Shown: positions 47,853 through 61,051, counted from the first letter of the stretch. The stretch is DNA of 64,000 nucleotides from Bacillus sp. FJAT-25509 (GCF_001420605.1 NZ_LJIZ01000021.1:17855-81854); one strand, 5' to 3'. The notes: generated from the sequence alone by a model not told the origin. Translations and numbers: made by a program.

Positions 47853-48923
47853 TTATCTTGGAAAGAAATTTGGCTTAAGCGTAGTATCATCGTATCGCTT
47901 ATGAAATACATGAGTTGTAGCAGGCGACATAGGAGGAATTAACCACTTCCAATTACCTGTTAACTCACGGCAACATGATTCTTCTTGTTTTTCAAATTGG
48001 AGAAATTGCTGTGCAGCAGAATGATGATCAACAATACTAACGCCATTTTTTTTATATGAATATAAAACGGCAATATTTAATTCAACTAGTGCACGATCTT
48101 TCCAAAGTGTACTGTTTCTTTTTGTATCTTGGCCGATAATTTTTGCTACTTTAGGCAACAGATTAAAACGACTTTCATCAGCAAAATTTCGAGCACCGAT
48201 TTCAGTTCCCATATACCATCCATTAAATGGGGCAGCACTATAAGATATACCACCAATCTCTAGAGTCATATCTGATATCATCGGAACAGCATACCATTTA
48301 GTATTTAGAGGGGAAAAATCATATTCAGGATGTTCGATTGGTACTTCGAGTACGATTTCATTTGGAATTGTAAAATAGTTTGGTTCATGATTGTCTAAGG
48401 AATAAACTATGGGCAAAATATCGAAGTTAGTACCATTTCCTTTCCAACCAAGCTTCTCACATTCCTTTGTAAACATGATTGATTTTGGATCTCCAATTAT
48501 TCCATTTTCTGTTTCATAGCCAGCATATCGTATAAGCTGGTGATTATGGATTTTAAGAGAGTTATTTGTTCCTAGATTCGGTTTAAAAATTGTAATTGTA
48601 GGCAGAATCTTACCTGAATTTGTAGCATATTTTATATGATGCAATATTTCGTGCTCTATACTTTTACCATCGTTAATATGGCGAGCATCTAAAACATGAA
48701 GCTTATCCCAAAATAGTCTACCGATACAGCGGTTACTATTGCGCCACGCCATTTTTGCACCGTGCTCTAATTCCTCATAAGTATGAGTGTAAATTCCAGT
48801 ATCTCGAATCTCGGCTTCGATATTTTTTAATCGTTTTTCTATTTGATCGGATTTATCGAGTTCCTTATAGCATTGTGATATAAATGAAAATGCTTCTTTA
48901 TATAAAGCGGAAGTTGTTATCAT
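47853..48923 (-). CDS. nos: Nitric oxide synthase oxygenase (bacterial)
   Basis: 356 residues, the oxygenase-only bNOS of Gram-positive bacteria: heme/pterin enzyme making NO and citrulline from arginine, using reductases supplied by the cell. Motifs: axial Cys in MAWRNSNRCIGRLFW, arginine-binding Trp/Glu region in FNGWYMGTEIGARNF, DKARVELNIAV-type pterin region, and C-terminal heme-pocket WLIPPMSPATTHVFH. NO in bacilli supports oxidative-stress and antibiotic tolerance. Start set at ATG 48923 with TTGGAGATT as RBS. A TATAAT -10 lies at 48978–48983 on this strand. Inserted between rplT and ysdC. Confidence 0.95.
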   Translation of the reverse strand: MITTSALYKEAFSFISQCYKELDKSDQIEKRLKNIEAEIRDTGIYTHTYEELEHGAKMAWRNSNRCIGRLFWDKLHVLDARHINDGKSIEHEILHHIKYATNSGKILPTITIFKPNLGTNNSLKIHNHQLIRYAGYETENGIIGDPKSIMFTKECEKLGWKGNGTNFDILPIVYSLDNHEPNYFTIPNEIVLEVPIEHPEYDFSPLNTKWYAVPMISDMTLEIGGISYSAAPFNGWYMGTEIGARNFADESRFNLLPKVAKIIGQDTKRNSTLWKDRALVELNIAVLYSYKKNGVSIVDHHSAAQQFLQFEKQEESCCRELTGNWKWLIPPMSPATTHVFHKRYDDTTLKPNFFPR

Positions 48924-48977
48924 ATTAATCTCCAAATGGTTAATTTAAAAATCTAGTAGTAATTTGTAAGCTTCATT

Positions 48978-48983
48978 ATTATA
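48978..48983 (-). promoter_or_regulatory. -10 of the nos promoter
   Basis: Minus-strand TATAAT preceded by TGGGG; a clear -35 is not visible. Confidence 0.4.
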
Positions 48984-49060
48984 CCCCACAAATAATTTGG
49001 AGAAAATTAATATTAAATTTATATGTTTTAATAGGAGGGTTGAAGAAATATCTAAAAATT

Positions 49061-49089
49061 TTGTCAAAAAGAATCCCAAATTGTATAAT
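49061..49089 (+). promoter_or_regulatory. SigA promoter of ysdC
   Basis: TTGTCA (49061–49066), 17-bp spacer, TATAAT (49084–49089). Confidence 0.8.
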
Positions 49090-49128
49090 GTTAAATGTAC
49101 ATAATCATAAAAAAAAGGATGGATGAGT

Positions 49129-50214
49129 TTGTCTACTTTAGATGCAAAGTTACAAATGTTAAAAGAACTAACGGATGCAAACGGCGTAGCAGGATTTGAA
49201 CATGAACCACGTGAAGTAATGAGAAAATATATTACACCACTTGCTGATGAGGTTGTAACTGATAATTTAGGAAGCTTAATAGCAGTTAAAACCGGTGACC
49301 CAAATGGTCCAAGAATTGAAGTTGCTGGACATCTTGATGAAGTTGGATTTATGGTTACACAAATCGATGACAAAGGATTTTTACGTTTTCAAACAATTGG
49401 TGGCTGGTGGTCGCAAGTAATGCTTGCTCAGCGTGTTACCATTTCAACAAAAGAAGGTAATATTACAGGTATTATTGGTTCGAAGCCACCTCATATTATG
49501 AGTGCTGAAGCAAGAAGAAAAGTAGTAGACATTAAGGATATGTTTATTGATATCGGTGCTTCAAGTAAAGAAGAGGCATTAGAATATGGTGTTCGTCCTG
49601 GAGACCAAGTTGTTCCATATTTTGAATTCCAGACGATGAAAAACGAAAAACTATTATTAGCAAAAGCATGGGATAATCGTATCGGTTGTGCTATTGCAAT
49701 TGACGTTTTAGAACAATTACAAGGTCAAGCACATCCAAATATTGTATTTGGAGTTGGAACAGTACAAGAAGAAGTAGGACTTCGTGGTGCGAAAACATCT
49801 ACATATAAAATTGAACCAGATATCGGTTTTGCATTAGATGTCGGTGTTGCAGGTGACATGCCAGGTGTATCTGAAAGAGAAGCACAAGGCAAATTAGGCA
49901 AAGGCCCTCAAATCGTTTTATATGATGCATCAATGGTATCTCATAAAGATTTACGTGAATTTGTAGTAAGTGTAGCAGATGAAATTGGTATTCCATATCA
50001 ATATGAATCAATGCCTGGCGGAGGAACTGACGCTGGTTCAATGCATATTACGATGAAAGGTGTTCCAGCATTAGCAGTCACAATTCCAACGAGATATATT
50101 CATTCACATTCTGGTATCCTTCATCGTGATGACTATGAAAATACAGTTAAATTACTCGTAGAAGTAATCAAACGATTAGATCGCGAAACAGTAGAGCGTT
50201 TAACATATAACTAA
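49129..50214 (+). CDS. ysdC: M42 family aminopeptidase YsdC
   Basis: 361 residues, M42 glutamyl-aminopeptidase/endoglucanase-like dinuclear zinc peptidase; forms dodecameric shells in related proteins. Metal and catalytic motifs: [11 protein letters not shown] (His/Asp), AWDNRIGCA (bridging Asp), [14 protein letters not shown] (catalytic and metal Glu), [11 protein letters not shown] (Asp), [10 protein letters not shown] (His). Start chosen at TTG 49129, 6 bp after AAAGGATGG; an ATG at 49123 overlaps the RBS. In B. subtilis ysdC lies downstream of rplT; here ysdA/ysdB are replaced by MBL and nos. Confidence 0.93.
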   Translation: MSTLDAKLQMLKELTDANGVAGFEHEPREVMRKYITPLADEVVTDNLGSLIAVKTGDPNGPRIEVAGHLDEVGFMVTQIDDKGFLRFQTIGGWWSQVMLAQRVTISTKEGNITGIIGSKPPHIMSAEARRKVVDIKDMFIDIGASSKEEALEYGVRPGDQVVPYFEFQTMKNEKLLLAKAWDNRIGCAIAIDVLEQLQGQAHPNIVFGVGTVQEEVGLRGAKTSTYKIEPDIGFALDVGVAGDMPGVSEREAQGKLGKGPQIVLYDASMVSHKDLREFVVSVADEIGIPYQYESMPGGGTDAGSMHITMKGVPALAVTIPTRYIHSHSGILHRDDYENTVKLLVEVIKRLDRETVERLTYN

Positions 50215-50220
50215 GAAAAA

Positions 50221-50250
50221 AAAATCCCTCATTTATTGAGGGATTTTTTT
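50221..50250 (+). terminator. Terminator after ysdC
   Basis: AAAATCCCTCA / TGAGGGATTTT with T-run. Confidence 0.9.
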
Positions 50251-50289
50251 GTAGATTTAAATTGAATTGCCTACATCTTGCATTTTTAG

Positions 50290-50640
50290 GTAACCCCTTA
50301 TGAGTAACTAAAAACCAAGAATTTGTGATTATAGTACCTCATGGAGCCCTTATGAGTAGCTAAAAACCGAGAATTTGTGGTTATAGTACCACATGAAGCC
50401 CCTATGAGTAACTAAATAGCAAGATATAGCCGTTATAGTACCTCAAGAAGCCCTTATGAGTAACTAAAAACCAAGAAATTATGGTTATAGTACGTCATGA
50501 AGCCCCTATGAGTAACTAAATAACAAGATATGGCCGTTATAGTACCTCAAGAAGCCCTTAAGAGGAACTAAAATACAAAAATTCTGCAGTTATAGTACCT
50601 CATAAAACTCATAAGAGTAACTAAATTTCACAATCTTGCT
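50290..50640 (+). repeat. 52-bp tandem repeat array
   Basis: Six full units and a partial seventh, with unit starts ATGAGTAAC-like at 50300, 50352, 50404, 50456, 50508, 50560 (spacing exactly 52) and about 50613. Each unit is an imperfect palindrome, GAGTAACTAAAAACC … GGTTATAGTACCTC. Units alternate between two types, so a 104-bp dimer is duplicated; paired arms change together between types (AACC/GGTT versus ATAAC/GTTAT). No ORF runs through. Confidence 0.85.
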
Positions 50641-50692
50641 TTATTACATCCTCATGAATTTCACTTGAGTAAGTAATATTCATATCTCCGAA

Positions 50693-50719
50693 AAAACCCT
50701 TATTTATTAAGGTTTTTTT
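50693..50719 (+). terminator. Terminator-like hairpin after the tandem array
   Basis: AAAACCCTTA / TAAGGTTTT with one bulge, then T-run. Confidence 0.65.
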
Positions 50720-50934
50720 GCTTTATCTACCTACCACCCCAACCAGATTTTTCCACTTTTTGCGTATTTAGCGTTATCGAACTGAAACAAATTGTATTCT
50801 TCCTATAACTAGTTTGAAATAGTTTTGTCATATCTTATTGTTATCATAAATGCATGCTTTTCAATAAGGATACTCGGAAATAGAATTAAAAAAATGGATT
50901 TTTAGAGAATTTTTAAAGCAAATAAATAACAGAT

Positions 50935-51002
50935 AGACTCCTATTTTGTAAATGGAGTTTAATAAGGAGCCAAGACTTTTATAGTACTTGGCTGATTTTT
51001 TT
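50935..51002 (+). promoter_or_regulatory. Attenuator-like leader of the opu operon
   Basis: AGACTCC (50935–50941) pairs with GGAGTTT (50954–50960), and its CTCC could instead pair with GGAG (50966–50969) at the foot of a strong terminator: AGCCAAG (50968–50974), ACT/AGT inner stem, CTTGGCT (50987–50993), then T7. The terminator lies 65 nt before the opuAA RBS. This suggests conditional transcription, or just insulation from upstream. Confidence 0.5.
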
Positions 51003-51071
51003 ATATCTAGGGAGAATCCTTATTTAAAAATATGGAAAAGTAAAATAAATAGAAAGTTTTGAGGTGAGTTA

Positions 51072-52274
51072 ATGAAAGCAAAAGTTAAAGTGAAAAACGT
51101 AACAAAGGTTTTCGGTAAATCTCCAAAGAACGCCATAAAGTTACTAGAAAAAGGCTACTCAAAGAAGCAAATTTTAGAGCAAACAAATTCAACAATTGGA
51201 GTGAATAATGCAAGCTTTGAAATATTTCCAGGTGAGATTTTTGTTGTGATGGGACTGTCAGGTAGTGGTAAATCAACCTTGATTAGAATGCTCAATCGGT
51301 TAATTGAACCAACAATCGGACAAATCTTGATCGACGATGAAGACATCGTAAAAATGAATCCTCAGCAGTTAAGAGATGTCCGTCGTAAAAAAATCAGTAT
51401 GGTTTTCCAAAATTTTGCTTTGTTCCCACACAAGACAATTCTTGAAAATACTGAATATGGTTTGGAAATACAAAATATTTCACAGGAAGAAAGAACAGAA
51501 AAAGCTCTGAAGTCATTAGAAATAGTTGGCTTAAAAGGATATGAGCATCAATTCCCATCACAATTAAGTGGTGGTATGCAACAACGTGTTGGGCTTGCAA
51601 GGGCACTAACAAGTGACACGGATATTTTATTAATGGATGAAGCATTTAGCGCGCTCGATCCATTAATTCGTAAAGATATGCAGGACGAATTATTAGAACT
51701 GCAAGAGACGATGAAAAAGACGATTATCTTTATTACGCATGACCTCGATGAGGCTTTGCGTATTGGAGACAGAATTGCTCTTATGAAAGATGGTAACATA
51801 ATGCAGATTGGTTCTCCTGAAGAGATCATGGTAAATCCAGCCAATGAATATGTTGAACGATTTGTAGAAGATGTAGACCTTTCAAAAGTATTAACGGCGG
51901 CTCATGTGCAGAAGCGTGCTGAAAGAATTACGCCTGACCGTGGACCGCGTGTAGCTTTACAAATAATGAGAGATCAAGGTTATTCAAGTATTTTTGTTGT
52001 CGATCGTAGACAAAAGCTACTTGGAGCCATTAATGCTGATGACGCTTCAAATGCTCTTATTAAAAATAAATCGGTAGAGGAAGTTATGCAAAAGGACATT
52101 GTGTCTGTTAATGAAGATACATTATTAACGGATGTAATCGGGGCACTGGCAACTTCTGCTCTTCCATTAGCTGTAGTAGATGAAAATAATCGATTAAAAG
52201 GCGTTATTATACGTGGAGCTGTTATCGGTGCTTTAGCAGGTAAAACAGACGATTTGAATATAAAAGGAGGTTAA
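51072..52274 (+). CDS. opuAA: Glycine betaine ABC transporter ATP-binding protein
   Basis: 400 residues. ABC ATPase: Walker A GLSGSGKST, Q-loop VFQNFALFPH, signature LSGGMQQRVGLARAL, Walker B ILLMDEAFSALDP, H-loop FITHDL; then tandem CBS domains (about 280–395) that in OpuA sense ionic strength or bind c-di-AMP. It energises osmoprotectant uptake. RBS GAGGTGAG and ATG at 51072. The permease/binding-protein gene starts 3 bp after its stop. Confidence 0.94.
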   Translation: MKAKVKVKNVTKVFGKSPKNAIKLLEKGYSKKQILEQTNSTIGVNNASFEIFPGEIFVVMGLSGSGKSTLIRMLNRLIEPTIGQILIDDEDIVKMNPQQLRDVRRKKISMVFQNFALFPHKTILENTEYGLEIQNISQEERTEKALKSLEIVGLKGYEHQFPSQLSGGMQQRVGLARALTSDTDILLMDEAFSALDPLIRKDMQDELLELQETMKKTIIFITHDLDEALRIGDRIALMKDGNIMQIGSPEEIMVNPANEYVERFVEDVDLSKVLTAAHVQKRAERITPDRGPRVALQIMRDQGYSSIFVVDRRQKLLGAINADDASNALIKNKSVEEVMQKDIVSVNEDTLLTDVIGALATSALPLAVVDENNRLKGVIIRGAVIGALAGKTDDLNIKGG

Positions 52275-54017
<1,743 letters not shown>

Positions 54018-54027
54018 TCAAAATAAA

Positions 54028-54067
54028 AGGACTAACGAAAAGTTAATAACTTAAGTTAGTCCTTTTT
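54028..54067 (+). terminator. Terminator after the opu operon
   Basis: AGGACTAAC (54028–54036) / GTTAGTCCT (54055–54063) with T-run; also convergent with sspI. Confidence 0.8.
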
Positions 54068-54087
54068 TATGTTTTGAACAGATTAGA

Positions 54088-54297
54088 TTACTGACTTACT
54101 CCATTTTCTAATACTGAGAGTAGTTCATGCTTTTGATCTTCAGTAGCGTGACTCCAAAAAACCTCGAGAAGTACACCTAGACCTGGTAATACTTTTTCCT
54201 CGCCACTTTGAATAGCATCTACAATTGTTGCTTCTAATTGATCACTTTTATTACCTGAAATATTGTGAAGAACTGCTCCGCGAATATTAAAATTCAT
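54088..54297 (-). CDS. sspI: Small acid-soluble spore protein SspI
   Basis: 69 residues. [48 protein letters not shown] matches SspI over its whole length (quoted in short: [16 protein letters not shown] is the core). Minor spore-core protein made in the forespore under SigG. The ATG has GAAAGGAG. The order sspI–ysgA–pheS is as in B. subtilis, with sspI divergent from ysgA. Confidence 0.93.
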   Translation of the reverse strand: MNFNIRGAVLHNISGNKSDQLEATIVDAIQSGEEKVLPGLGVLLEVFWSHATEDQKHELLSVLENGVSQ

Positions 54298-54327
54298 TTG
54301 GATTCTCCTTTCATATTAAGCTTTATG

Positions 54328-54357
54328 TAGTATTTGTAAACGGAAACGATTTTATGT
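54328..54357 (-). promoter_or_regulatory. SigG-like promoter of sspI
   Basis: On the minus strand: ACATA (54357–54353), 18-bp spacer, AATACTA (54334–54328). One mismatch to each of the SigG elements as I recall them (GHATR, CATWHTA), with correct spacing and about 30 bp from the start codon. Confidence 0.45.
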
Positions 54358-54399
54358 ATGATAAACGATATGATATACGATGAAAGGTAAAGGAAACTT

Positions 54400-55149
54400 A
54401 TGAAACAAATTGATTCCATACAAAATAATTCTGTAAAGGCTTGGAAAAAACTACATACAAAAAAAGGAAGAGATAAAGCTAAACAATTTATCGTAGAAGG
54501 TTTTCATTTAGTGGAGGAGGCAATTAAGCATGATGCACCCATTCTTCATTTATTAATTAGTGAAGATATTGACTTACCTTCTAATTTTTCAACTGGGTCA
54601 TTTGATATTACGTATATATCAAAAGAGGTTAGCAAAGAATTAAGCGAAACAGAAACATCTCAGGGTATTTTTGCAATTATTGAATTTTCTTTTGTAAGAA
54701 TTGATTTTGAGAAAGTGTCAAAATTATTATTAATTGATGGAGTTCAAGATCCTGGGAATGTTGGAACAATGATTCGTACTGCGGATGCTGCTGGTTTTGA
54801 TGGAGTTATTTTAGGCTCAGGTACAAGCGATCAATATAATGCTAAAACAATTCGATCCACCCAAGGATCATTATTCCATTTACCAATATTACGTGGTGAT
54901 TTAGTTGAAGCAGTTTCTAATTTAAAAGATAAAGGAATAACTGTTTACGGAACATCTCTTCAAAATGCAAAACCATTTAATGAAGTAAACGTTACAAATC
55001 GTTTTGCCATTATTGTAGGAAATGAAGGTAAAGGTGTGAATTCAACATTACTTTCATTAACTGATGAAAATCTATATATACCGATTTATGGTAAAGCTGA
55101 ATCATTAAACGTTGGTATTGCAGCAGGAATTCTAATGTATAGTCTGTGA
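54400..55149 (+). CDS. ysgA: TrmH/SpoU family RNA methyltransferase YsgA
   Basis: 249 residues. SPOUT methyltransferase: N-terminal L30e-like substrate-binding domain (about 1–95, KQFIVEGFHLVEEAI) and C-terminal knot (about 105–249) with motif 1 GVQDPGNVGTMIRTADAAGFD, motif 2 IIVGNEGKGVN and motif 3 IPIYGKAESLNVGIAAGILMYS. 2'-O-methylates a ribose in rRNA or tRNA; the exact target is not readable. Located before pheS as in B. subtilis. Start ATG with GGTAAAGGAAAC. Confidence 0.93.
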   Translation: MKQIDSIQNNSVKAWKKLHTKKGRDKAKQFIVEGFHLVEEAIKHDAPILHLLISEDIDLPSNFSTGSFDITYISKEVSKELSETETSQGIFAIIEFSFVRIDFEKVSKLLLIDGVQDPGNVGTMIRTADAAGFDGVILGSGTSDQYNAKTIRSTQGSLFHLPILRGDLVEAVSNLKDKGITVYGTSLQNAKPFNEVNVTNRFAIIVGNEGKGVNSTLLSLTDENLYIPIYGKAESLNVGIAAGILMYSL

Positions 55150-55232
55150 GAAGTAGTAACTGTTAGAAGCCATGAGCTTTTTAGGTCAGTAAAAATGATT
55201 CAAATGATTTAGTAAATAATTATGTTGAGCAG

Positions 55233-55261
55233 TTGCATTAATTGAAAAAAATCAATATAAT
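55233..55261 (+). promoter_or_regulatory. SigA promoter of pheST
   Basis: TTGCAT (55233–55238), 17-bp spacer, TATAAT (55256–55261); transcript start expected near 55268. Confidence 0.8.
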
Positions 55262-55267
55262 TAATTA

Positions 55268-55550
55268 AGAAAAATTTAATACATAAAAAGCTTTGACAGA
55301 GAGTAGTAAATTTGAATCTCTATTTTAGGGAAAAGGTGCCGTAGACTGTAAGCACTTTTATAGTAGACCAAATTGAATTCACCTCTTGAGCTAGCGCCGG
55401 GACCATTTTTAAATGTAAAGGCGACTCGGTCTATCTAAGTAGATCGTTATATGAATGAAGTGAGCAGTTAGTTTTTTGTAAATAATAACTGTTAATTAGG
55501 GTGGTACCGCGATCAATCCTCGTCCCTTTTTTGGGAGCGAGGTTTTTTTA
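55268..55550 (+). ncRNA. T-box leader for phenylalanine (pheST)
   Basis: T-box motif AGGGTGGTACCGCG (55498–55511) followed by the terminator CCTCGTCCC/GGGAGCGAGG (55518–55542) with T7. Stem I region begins near 55296 (GAGAGTAGTAAA). The specifier is most likely TTC in GAATTCACC (about 55377), a Phe codon, agreeing with pheS downstream. The TGGT of the T-box pairs with ACCA, suiting the A discriminator of tRNA-Phe. Uncharged tRNA would cause antitermination. Confidence 0.9.
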
Positions 55551-55586
55551 TGTTTAAATTTATGAATTTGAATAGGAGGATTATTC

Positions 55587-56621
55587 ATGCAAGAGCGTTT
55601 AGTTTCTTTACAAGCAGAAGCGATTAAGCAAATAGAAGAAGCAAAAGATTTAAAAGCATTAAATGAAATAAGAATTGCCTATCTAGGGAAAAAAGGTCCG
55701 ATTACTGAAGCAATGAAAGCAATGAAGGATTTATCTCCTGAAGAGCGCCCAAAAATGGGAGCAGTTGCTAATGAAGTACGTGCGGCAATCCAAGAAAAAC
55801 TTGAAGCAAAGCAAGTTGTATTAGAACAAAATGCAATTAATGAGAAATTAGAAAGTGAATCAATTGACGTAACACTTCCAGGAAGACCAGTTCATGCAGG
55901 TGGAGCTCATCCATTAAGAGCGGTTATTCAAGAAATTGAAGATTTATTTATTGGAATGGGATATGAAATCGCAGAAGGTCCAGAAGTAGAAAAGGACTAT
56001 TATAATTTCGAAGCCTTAAATTTACCAAAAGGTCATCCAGCTCGTGATATGCAGGATTCATTCTATATTTCTGAAGAAACATTAATGAGAACTCATACTT
56101 CACCTGTTCAAGCTAGAACAATGGAAGCAAACGCGGAAAAAGGACCAATTAAAATAATTTGTCCAGGTAAAGTTTATCGCCGTGACGATGATGATGCTAC
56201 ACATTCTCATCAATTCATGCAAATCGAAGGTCTTGTAATTGGTGAAAACATTTCAATGAGTGATTTAAAAGGTACTTTACAACTTTTTGCAAAAAAAATG
56301 TTTGGTGAAGATCGTGAAATTCGATTACGCCCAAGCTTCTTCCCATTCACTGAGCCTTCAGTAGAAATGGATATTTCTTGTATGAAATGTGGAGGAAAAG
56401 GCTGTAACATGTGTAAGCACACTGGATGGATTGAAATTTTAGGTGCAGGAATGGTGCATCCTAACGTACTTGAGATGGCTGGATATAATCCAAAAGAAGT
56501 TCAAGGATTTGCTTTCGGTATGGGTCCAGAACGTATTGCATTATTAAAATATGGTATTGATGATATTCGTCATTTCTATACGAACGATATAAGATTCTTA
56601 AAGCAATTCCAACAAATGTAA
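55587..56621 (+). CDS. pheS: Phenylalanyl-tRNA synthetase alpha subunit
   Basis: 344 residues. N-terminal coiled coil (about 1–80), then the class II catalytic core with motif 1 ([18 protein letters not shown]), motif 2 ([21 protein letters not shown]), and motif 3 ([22 protein letters not shown]). Contains a zinc-type [16 protein letters not shown] insert (about 270–285), four Cys. Attaches Phe to tRNA-Phe as alpha2beta2 with PheT. Ribosome site AGGAGG. T-box controlled. Confidence 0.97.
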   Translation: MQERLVSLQAEAIKQIEEAKDLKALNEIRIAYLGKKGPITEAMKAMKDLSPEERPKMGAVANEVRAAIQEKLEAKQVVLEQNAINEKLESESIDVTLPGRPVHAGGAHPLRAVIQEIEDLFIGMGYEIAEGPEVEKDYYNFEALNLPKGHPARDMQDSFYISEETLMRTHTSPVQARTMEANAEKGPIKIICPGKVYRRDDDDATHSHQFMQIEGLVIGENISMSDLKGTLQLFAKKMFGEDREIRLRPSFFPFTEPSVEMDISCMKCGGKGCNMCKHTGWIEILGAGMVHPNVLEMAGYNPKEVQGFAFGMGPERIALLKYGIDDIRHFYTNDIRFLKQFQQM

Positions 56622-56639
56622 GGTAGGAGGGGACAAAAC

Positions 56640-59054
56640 ATGTTTGTATCAACAAAATGGTTACAAGAATACGTTGATTTAAGTGGTGTTACACCAGACG
56701 AGCTTGCAAAATTAATAACAAAAGCAGGTATTGAAGTTGAAGGTGTTAATCATCTTTCAGAAGGAATTAAAAATGTTGTAGTTGGTTATGTAATGGAACG
56801 TGAACAACATCCAGAGGCAGATAAATTATCAAAATGTACTGTTGATGTTGGAGAAGAACAACCAGTACAAATTATTTGTGGCGCACCAAATGTTGCTAAA
56901 GGTCAAAAAGTGATCGTGGCAAAGGTAGGCGCTGTTTTACCGGGGAATTTTAAAATTAAAAAAGCAAAATTACGTGGTGAAGTTTCTGAAGGAATGATTT
57001 GCTCTCTGCAAGAATTAGGAATTGAAGGCAAAGTCGTTGCAAAAGAATTCTCAAATGGAATTTTTGTTTTACCAAGTGATGCAGAAGTAGGAGCAGATGC
57101 ATTAGATGTACTATATCGTGATGATGCGGTATTAGAACTTGGCTTAACACCAAACCGTGCTGATTGCTTAAATATGATTGGTGTTGCTTATGAGGTAGCT
57201 GCGATTTTAGATCGTGACGTGAAACTTCCAGCGATTAGCGCTCAATCAGCTATAACTGCTGATTATGTTTCAGTTTCAATTGAATCAAAAGAAGATGCAC
57301 CATATTATAGTGCTAAATTAGTTAAAGGCGTAAAAATTGGTCCTTCTCCATTATGGATGCAAGCTCGTTTAATGAGTGCTGGTATTCGTCCGATTAATAA
57401 TGTGGTTGATATTACGAACTATATTTTAATTGAGTATGGTCAACCATTACACGCGTTTGATTTTAATAAATTAAATAGTAATCAAATTATCGTTCGTCTT
57501 GCGAAAGAAAACGAAAAAATCATTACGCTTGATGGTGAAGAGCGCACATTACAGCCACATAATTTAGTAATCGCAACAGAAAAAGAAGCAGTTGCAGTTG
57601 CAGGTGTAATGGGTGGTCAAAGTACTGAAGTTGATGTTGAAACTGTAGACGTTTTAATTGAATCAGCTGTTTTCAGAGGTCAAAGTGTTCGCCAAACTTC
57701 AAAAGACCTGGGCTTACGTAGCGATTCAAGTGCTCGTTTTGAAAAAGGTATTGATGCATCTCGTACATTCCCTGCTTCTGAACGTGCTGCTCAGTTAATG
57801 GCTGAACTAGCTGGTGGAACAATTGTTGAAGGTACTGTTATTGCGGACAATTTAGTTGAAGATGCTAAAAAAGTTTCAGTTTCTGTTAGTAAGATTAATG
57901 GTGTTCTTGGTACATCAATTGATGCTGAAACAGTAAAAGATATTTTCCGTCGCTTAAGATTAGAAGCTACCGGAAATGGTGAAGTATTCACAATTACTGT
58001 TCCAAGTCGTCGTGGTGATCTTTCAATTGAAGAAGATTTAGTTGAAGAAGTAGGAAGATTATATGGCTATGATCATATTCCTGCTACATTACCAACGGGT
58101 GTTGCTAGCCGTGGGCAATTAACACCTTATCAAGCAAAACGTAGAAGAATTCGTCAGTATTTACAGCATGCAGGTCTTTACGAAGCTGTTACGTACTCTT
58201 TAACAAGCAATAATAAAGTAAAACGCTTTGCATTAGAAACAGTAGATGCAGAACCTGTACGTTTGGCATTACCTATGAGTGAAGAACGCAGTGAGCTACG
58301 TTTCAGTTTAGTACCACATTTATTAGATGCGATTGCATATAATGTTGCACGTAAAGAAGAAAATGTTCAACTATTTGAAACAGGCTCTGTATTCTTAACA
58401 AAAGAAAAGAACGATCTTCCACATGAAGAAGAATATTTAGCAGGAGCATTAACTGGTTTATGGTTGCAACATGCTTGGCAAGGCGAGAAAAAAGCTGTTG
58501 ATTTCTATGTTGTAAAAGGTATTTTAGACGGATTATTTAATGAATTAGGTTTATCAAATAAAATAACTTATCTGGCTGCTAAGAAAGAAGAATTACACCC
58601 AGGACGTACTGCAAGTATTTTATTAAACGGAGAAGAAATTGGTTTTATCGGTCAAGTTCATCCTGTTACTCAAAAAGAGTGGGATCTTAAAGAAACGTAT
58701 GTATTCCAATTATCTCTTGAAAAACTATTAAATACTGAATTTGATGATATTTTATACAATGCAATTCCTCGTTTCCCATCAATGAACCGAGATATGGCAT
58801 TAGTAGTTGATTCAAAAGTATTTGCTGGTGATATTCTATCTACAATTCGTTCAACTGGTGGAAGACTTCTAAAGGATGCTACAATCTTCGATTTATACGA
58901 AGGAGATAAGATGGAAGCTGGTAAGAAATCAGTTGCCTTCTCATTAACATATTTCGATCCAGAACGTACTTTAACGGATGAAGAAGTAACTAAAGCTCAT
59001 TCAAAAGTATTAAAAGCAGTAGAAGAAACACATAATGCTCAGTTACGTGGGTAA
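56640..59054 (+). CDS. pheT: Phenylalanyl-tRNA synthetase beta subunit
   Basis: 804 residues: EMAP/OB tRNA-binding domain (about 40–155), B3/B4 editing domain with [21 protein letters not shown] and [16 protein letters not shown]5 (about 405–475), catalytic-like core, and C-terminal FDX-ACB anticodon domain (about 710–804; [18 protein letters not shown]). Editing hydrolyses Tyr-tRNA-Phe. Starts 18 bp after pheS with AGGAGGGG. Followed by a terminator, after which the collagen island begins rather than the rnhC–zapA of B. subtilis. Confidence 0.97.
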   Translation: MFVSTKWLQEYVDLSGVTPDELAKLITKAGIEVEGVNHLSEGIKNVVVGYVMEREQHPEADKLSKCTVDVGEEQPVQIICGAPNVAKGQKVIVAKVGAVLPGNFKIKKAKLRGEVSEGMICSLQELGIEGKVVAKEFSNGIFVLPSDAEVGADALDVLYRDDAVLELGLTPNRADCLNMIGVAYEVAAILDRDVKLPAISAQSAITADYVSVSIESKEDAPYYSAKLVKGVKIGPSPLWMQARLMSAGIRPINNVVDITNYILIEYGQPLHAFDFNKLNSNQIIVRLAKENEKIITLDGEERTLQPHNLVIATEKEAVAVAGVMGGQSTEVDVETVDVLIESAVFRGQSVRQTSKDLGLRSDSSARFEKGIDASRTFPASERAAQLMAELAGGTIVEGTVIADNLVEDAKKVSVSVSKINGVLGTSIDAETVKDIFRRLRLEATGNGEVFTITVPSRRGDLSIEEDLVEEVGRLYGYDHIPATLPTGVASRGQLTPYQAKRRRIRQYLQHAGLYEAVTYSLTSNNKVKRFALETVDAEPVRLALPMSEERSELRFSLVPHLLDAIAYNVARKEENVQLFETGSVFLTKEKNDLPHEEEYLAGALTGLWLQHAWQGEKKAVDFYVVKGILDGLFNELGLSNKITYLAAKKEELHPGRTASILLNGEEIGFIGQVHPVTQKEWDLKETYVFQLSLEKLLNTEFDDILYNAIPRFPSMNRDMALVVDSKVFAGDILSTIRSTGGRLLKDATIFDLYEGDKMEAGKKSVAFSLTYFDPERTLTDEEVTKAHSKVLKAVEETHNAQLRG

Positions 59055-59084
59055 ATAATTAATTAATAATATATTGAAATTGAT

Positions 59085-59122
59085 AAAAACCAAGTTCTTT
59101 TTTTAAAGAATTTGGTTTTTTT
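59085..59122 (+). terminator. Terminator after pheT
   Basis: AAAACCAAGTTCTTT (59086–59100) / AAAGAATTTGGTTTT (59105–59119), T-run. Confidence 0.88.
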
Positions 59123-59133
59123 GTGCTGCAGGT

Positions 59134-59241
59134 ATGTCAGGCTTTACCTATATTCTTGATACAACTACTCAAAATTTAGATGCAGGTGAAGCGGTAAGAT
59201 CACCTTTTCAAATAATATATATAAAAAACCCTTCAAAGTAG
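59134..59241 (+). pseudogene. Possible coding remnant (35 codons)
   Basis: An open frame from ATG 59134 to TAG 59239–59241 reading MSGFTYILDTTTQNLDAGEA and ending YIKNPSK. No RBS precedes it, since it begins inside the tail of the pheT terminator. The sequence looks protein-like (Thr/Asp-rich, beta-type), as in C-terminal parts of spore-surface proteins. Most likely a gene end left by an insertion or deletion, or chance. Confidence 0.25.
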
Positions 59242-59280
59242 ACGGGGTATAACTTTTTGCTGTCTACTATTGAAGGGTAT
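59222..59280 (-). terminator. Terminator of the minus-strand collagen-like gene
   Basis: ACCCTTCAAAGTAGAC (59228–59243) / GTCTACTATTGAAGGGT (59262–59278), with a T-run on the minus strand (A-run 59223–59228). About 70 bp past the stop. Confidence 0.8.
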
Positions 59281-59350
59281 TTAATCAGATATTTAAGTTA
59301 ATATCAATAATCATACTTCAAAATTTATTTTCGATAAGCTTATTGAATCA

Positions 59351-61051
<1,701 letters not shown>

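Larger units (their letters stand above)
50215..51071. other. ysdC–opuAA intergenic region, 857 bp
   Basis: Terminator (50221–50250), 52-bp tandem array (50290–50640), second terminator-like hairpin (50693–50719), about 200 bp of AT-rich sequence, and an attenuator-like leader directly before opuAA (50935–51002). No protein gene seen. Confidence 0.8.
55150..55586. other. ysgA–pheS intergenic region
   Basis: 437 bp occupied by the pheST promoter (55233–55261) and the T-box leader (55268–55550), then the pheS RBS. Confidence 0.85.

Noticed and set aside
50290..50640. CRISPR array
   Set aside because: The whole 52-bp unit is repeated, with no unique spacers between short repeats, and no cas genes are near.
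55293..55326. TTGACA at 55293 as the pheS -35
   Set aside because: No -10 at suitable spacing; it falls inside the T-box leader, and TTGCAT-N17-TATAAT upstream is far better.
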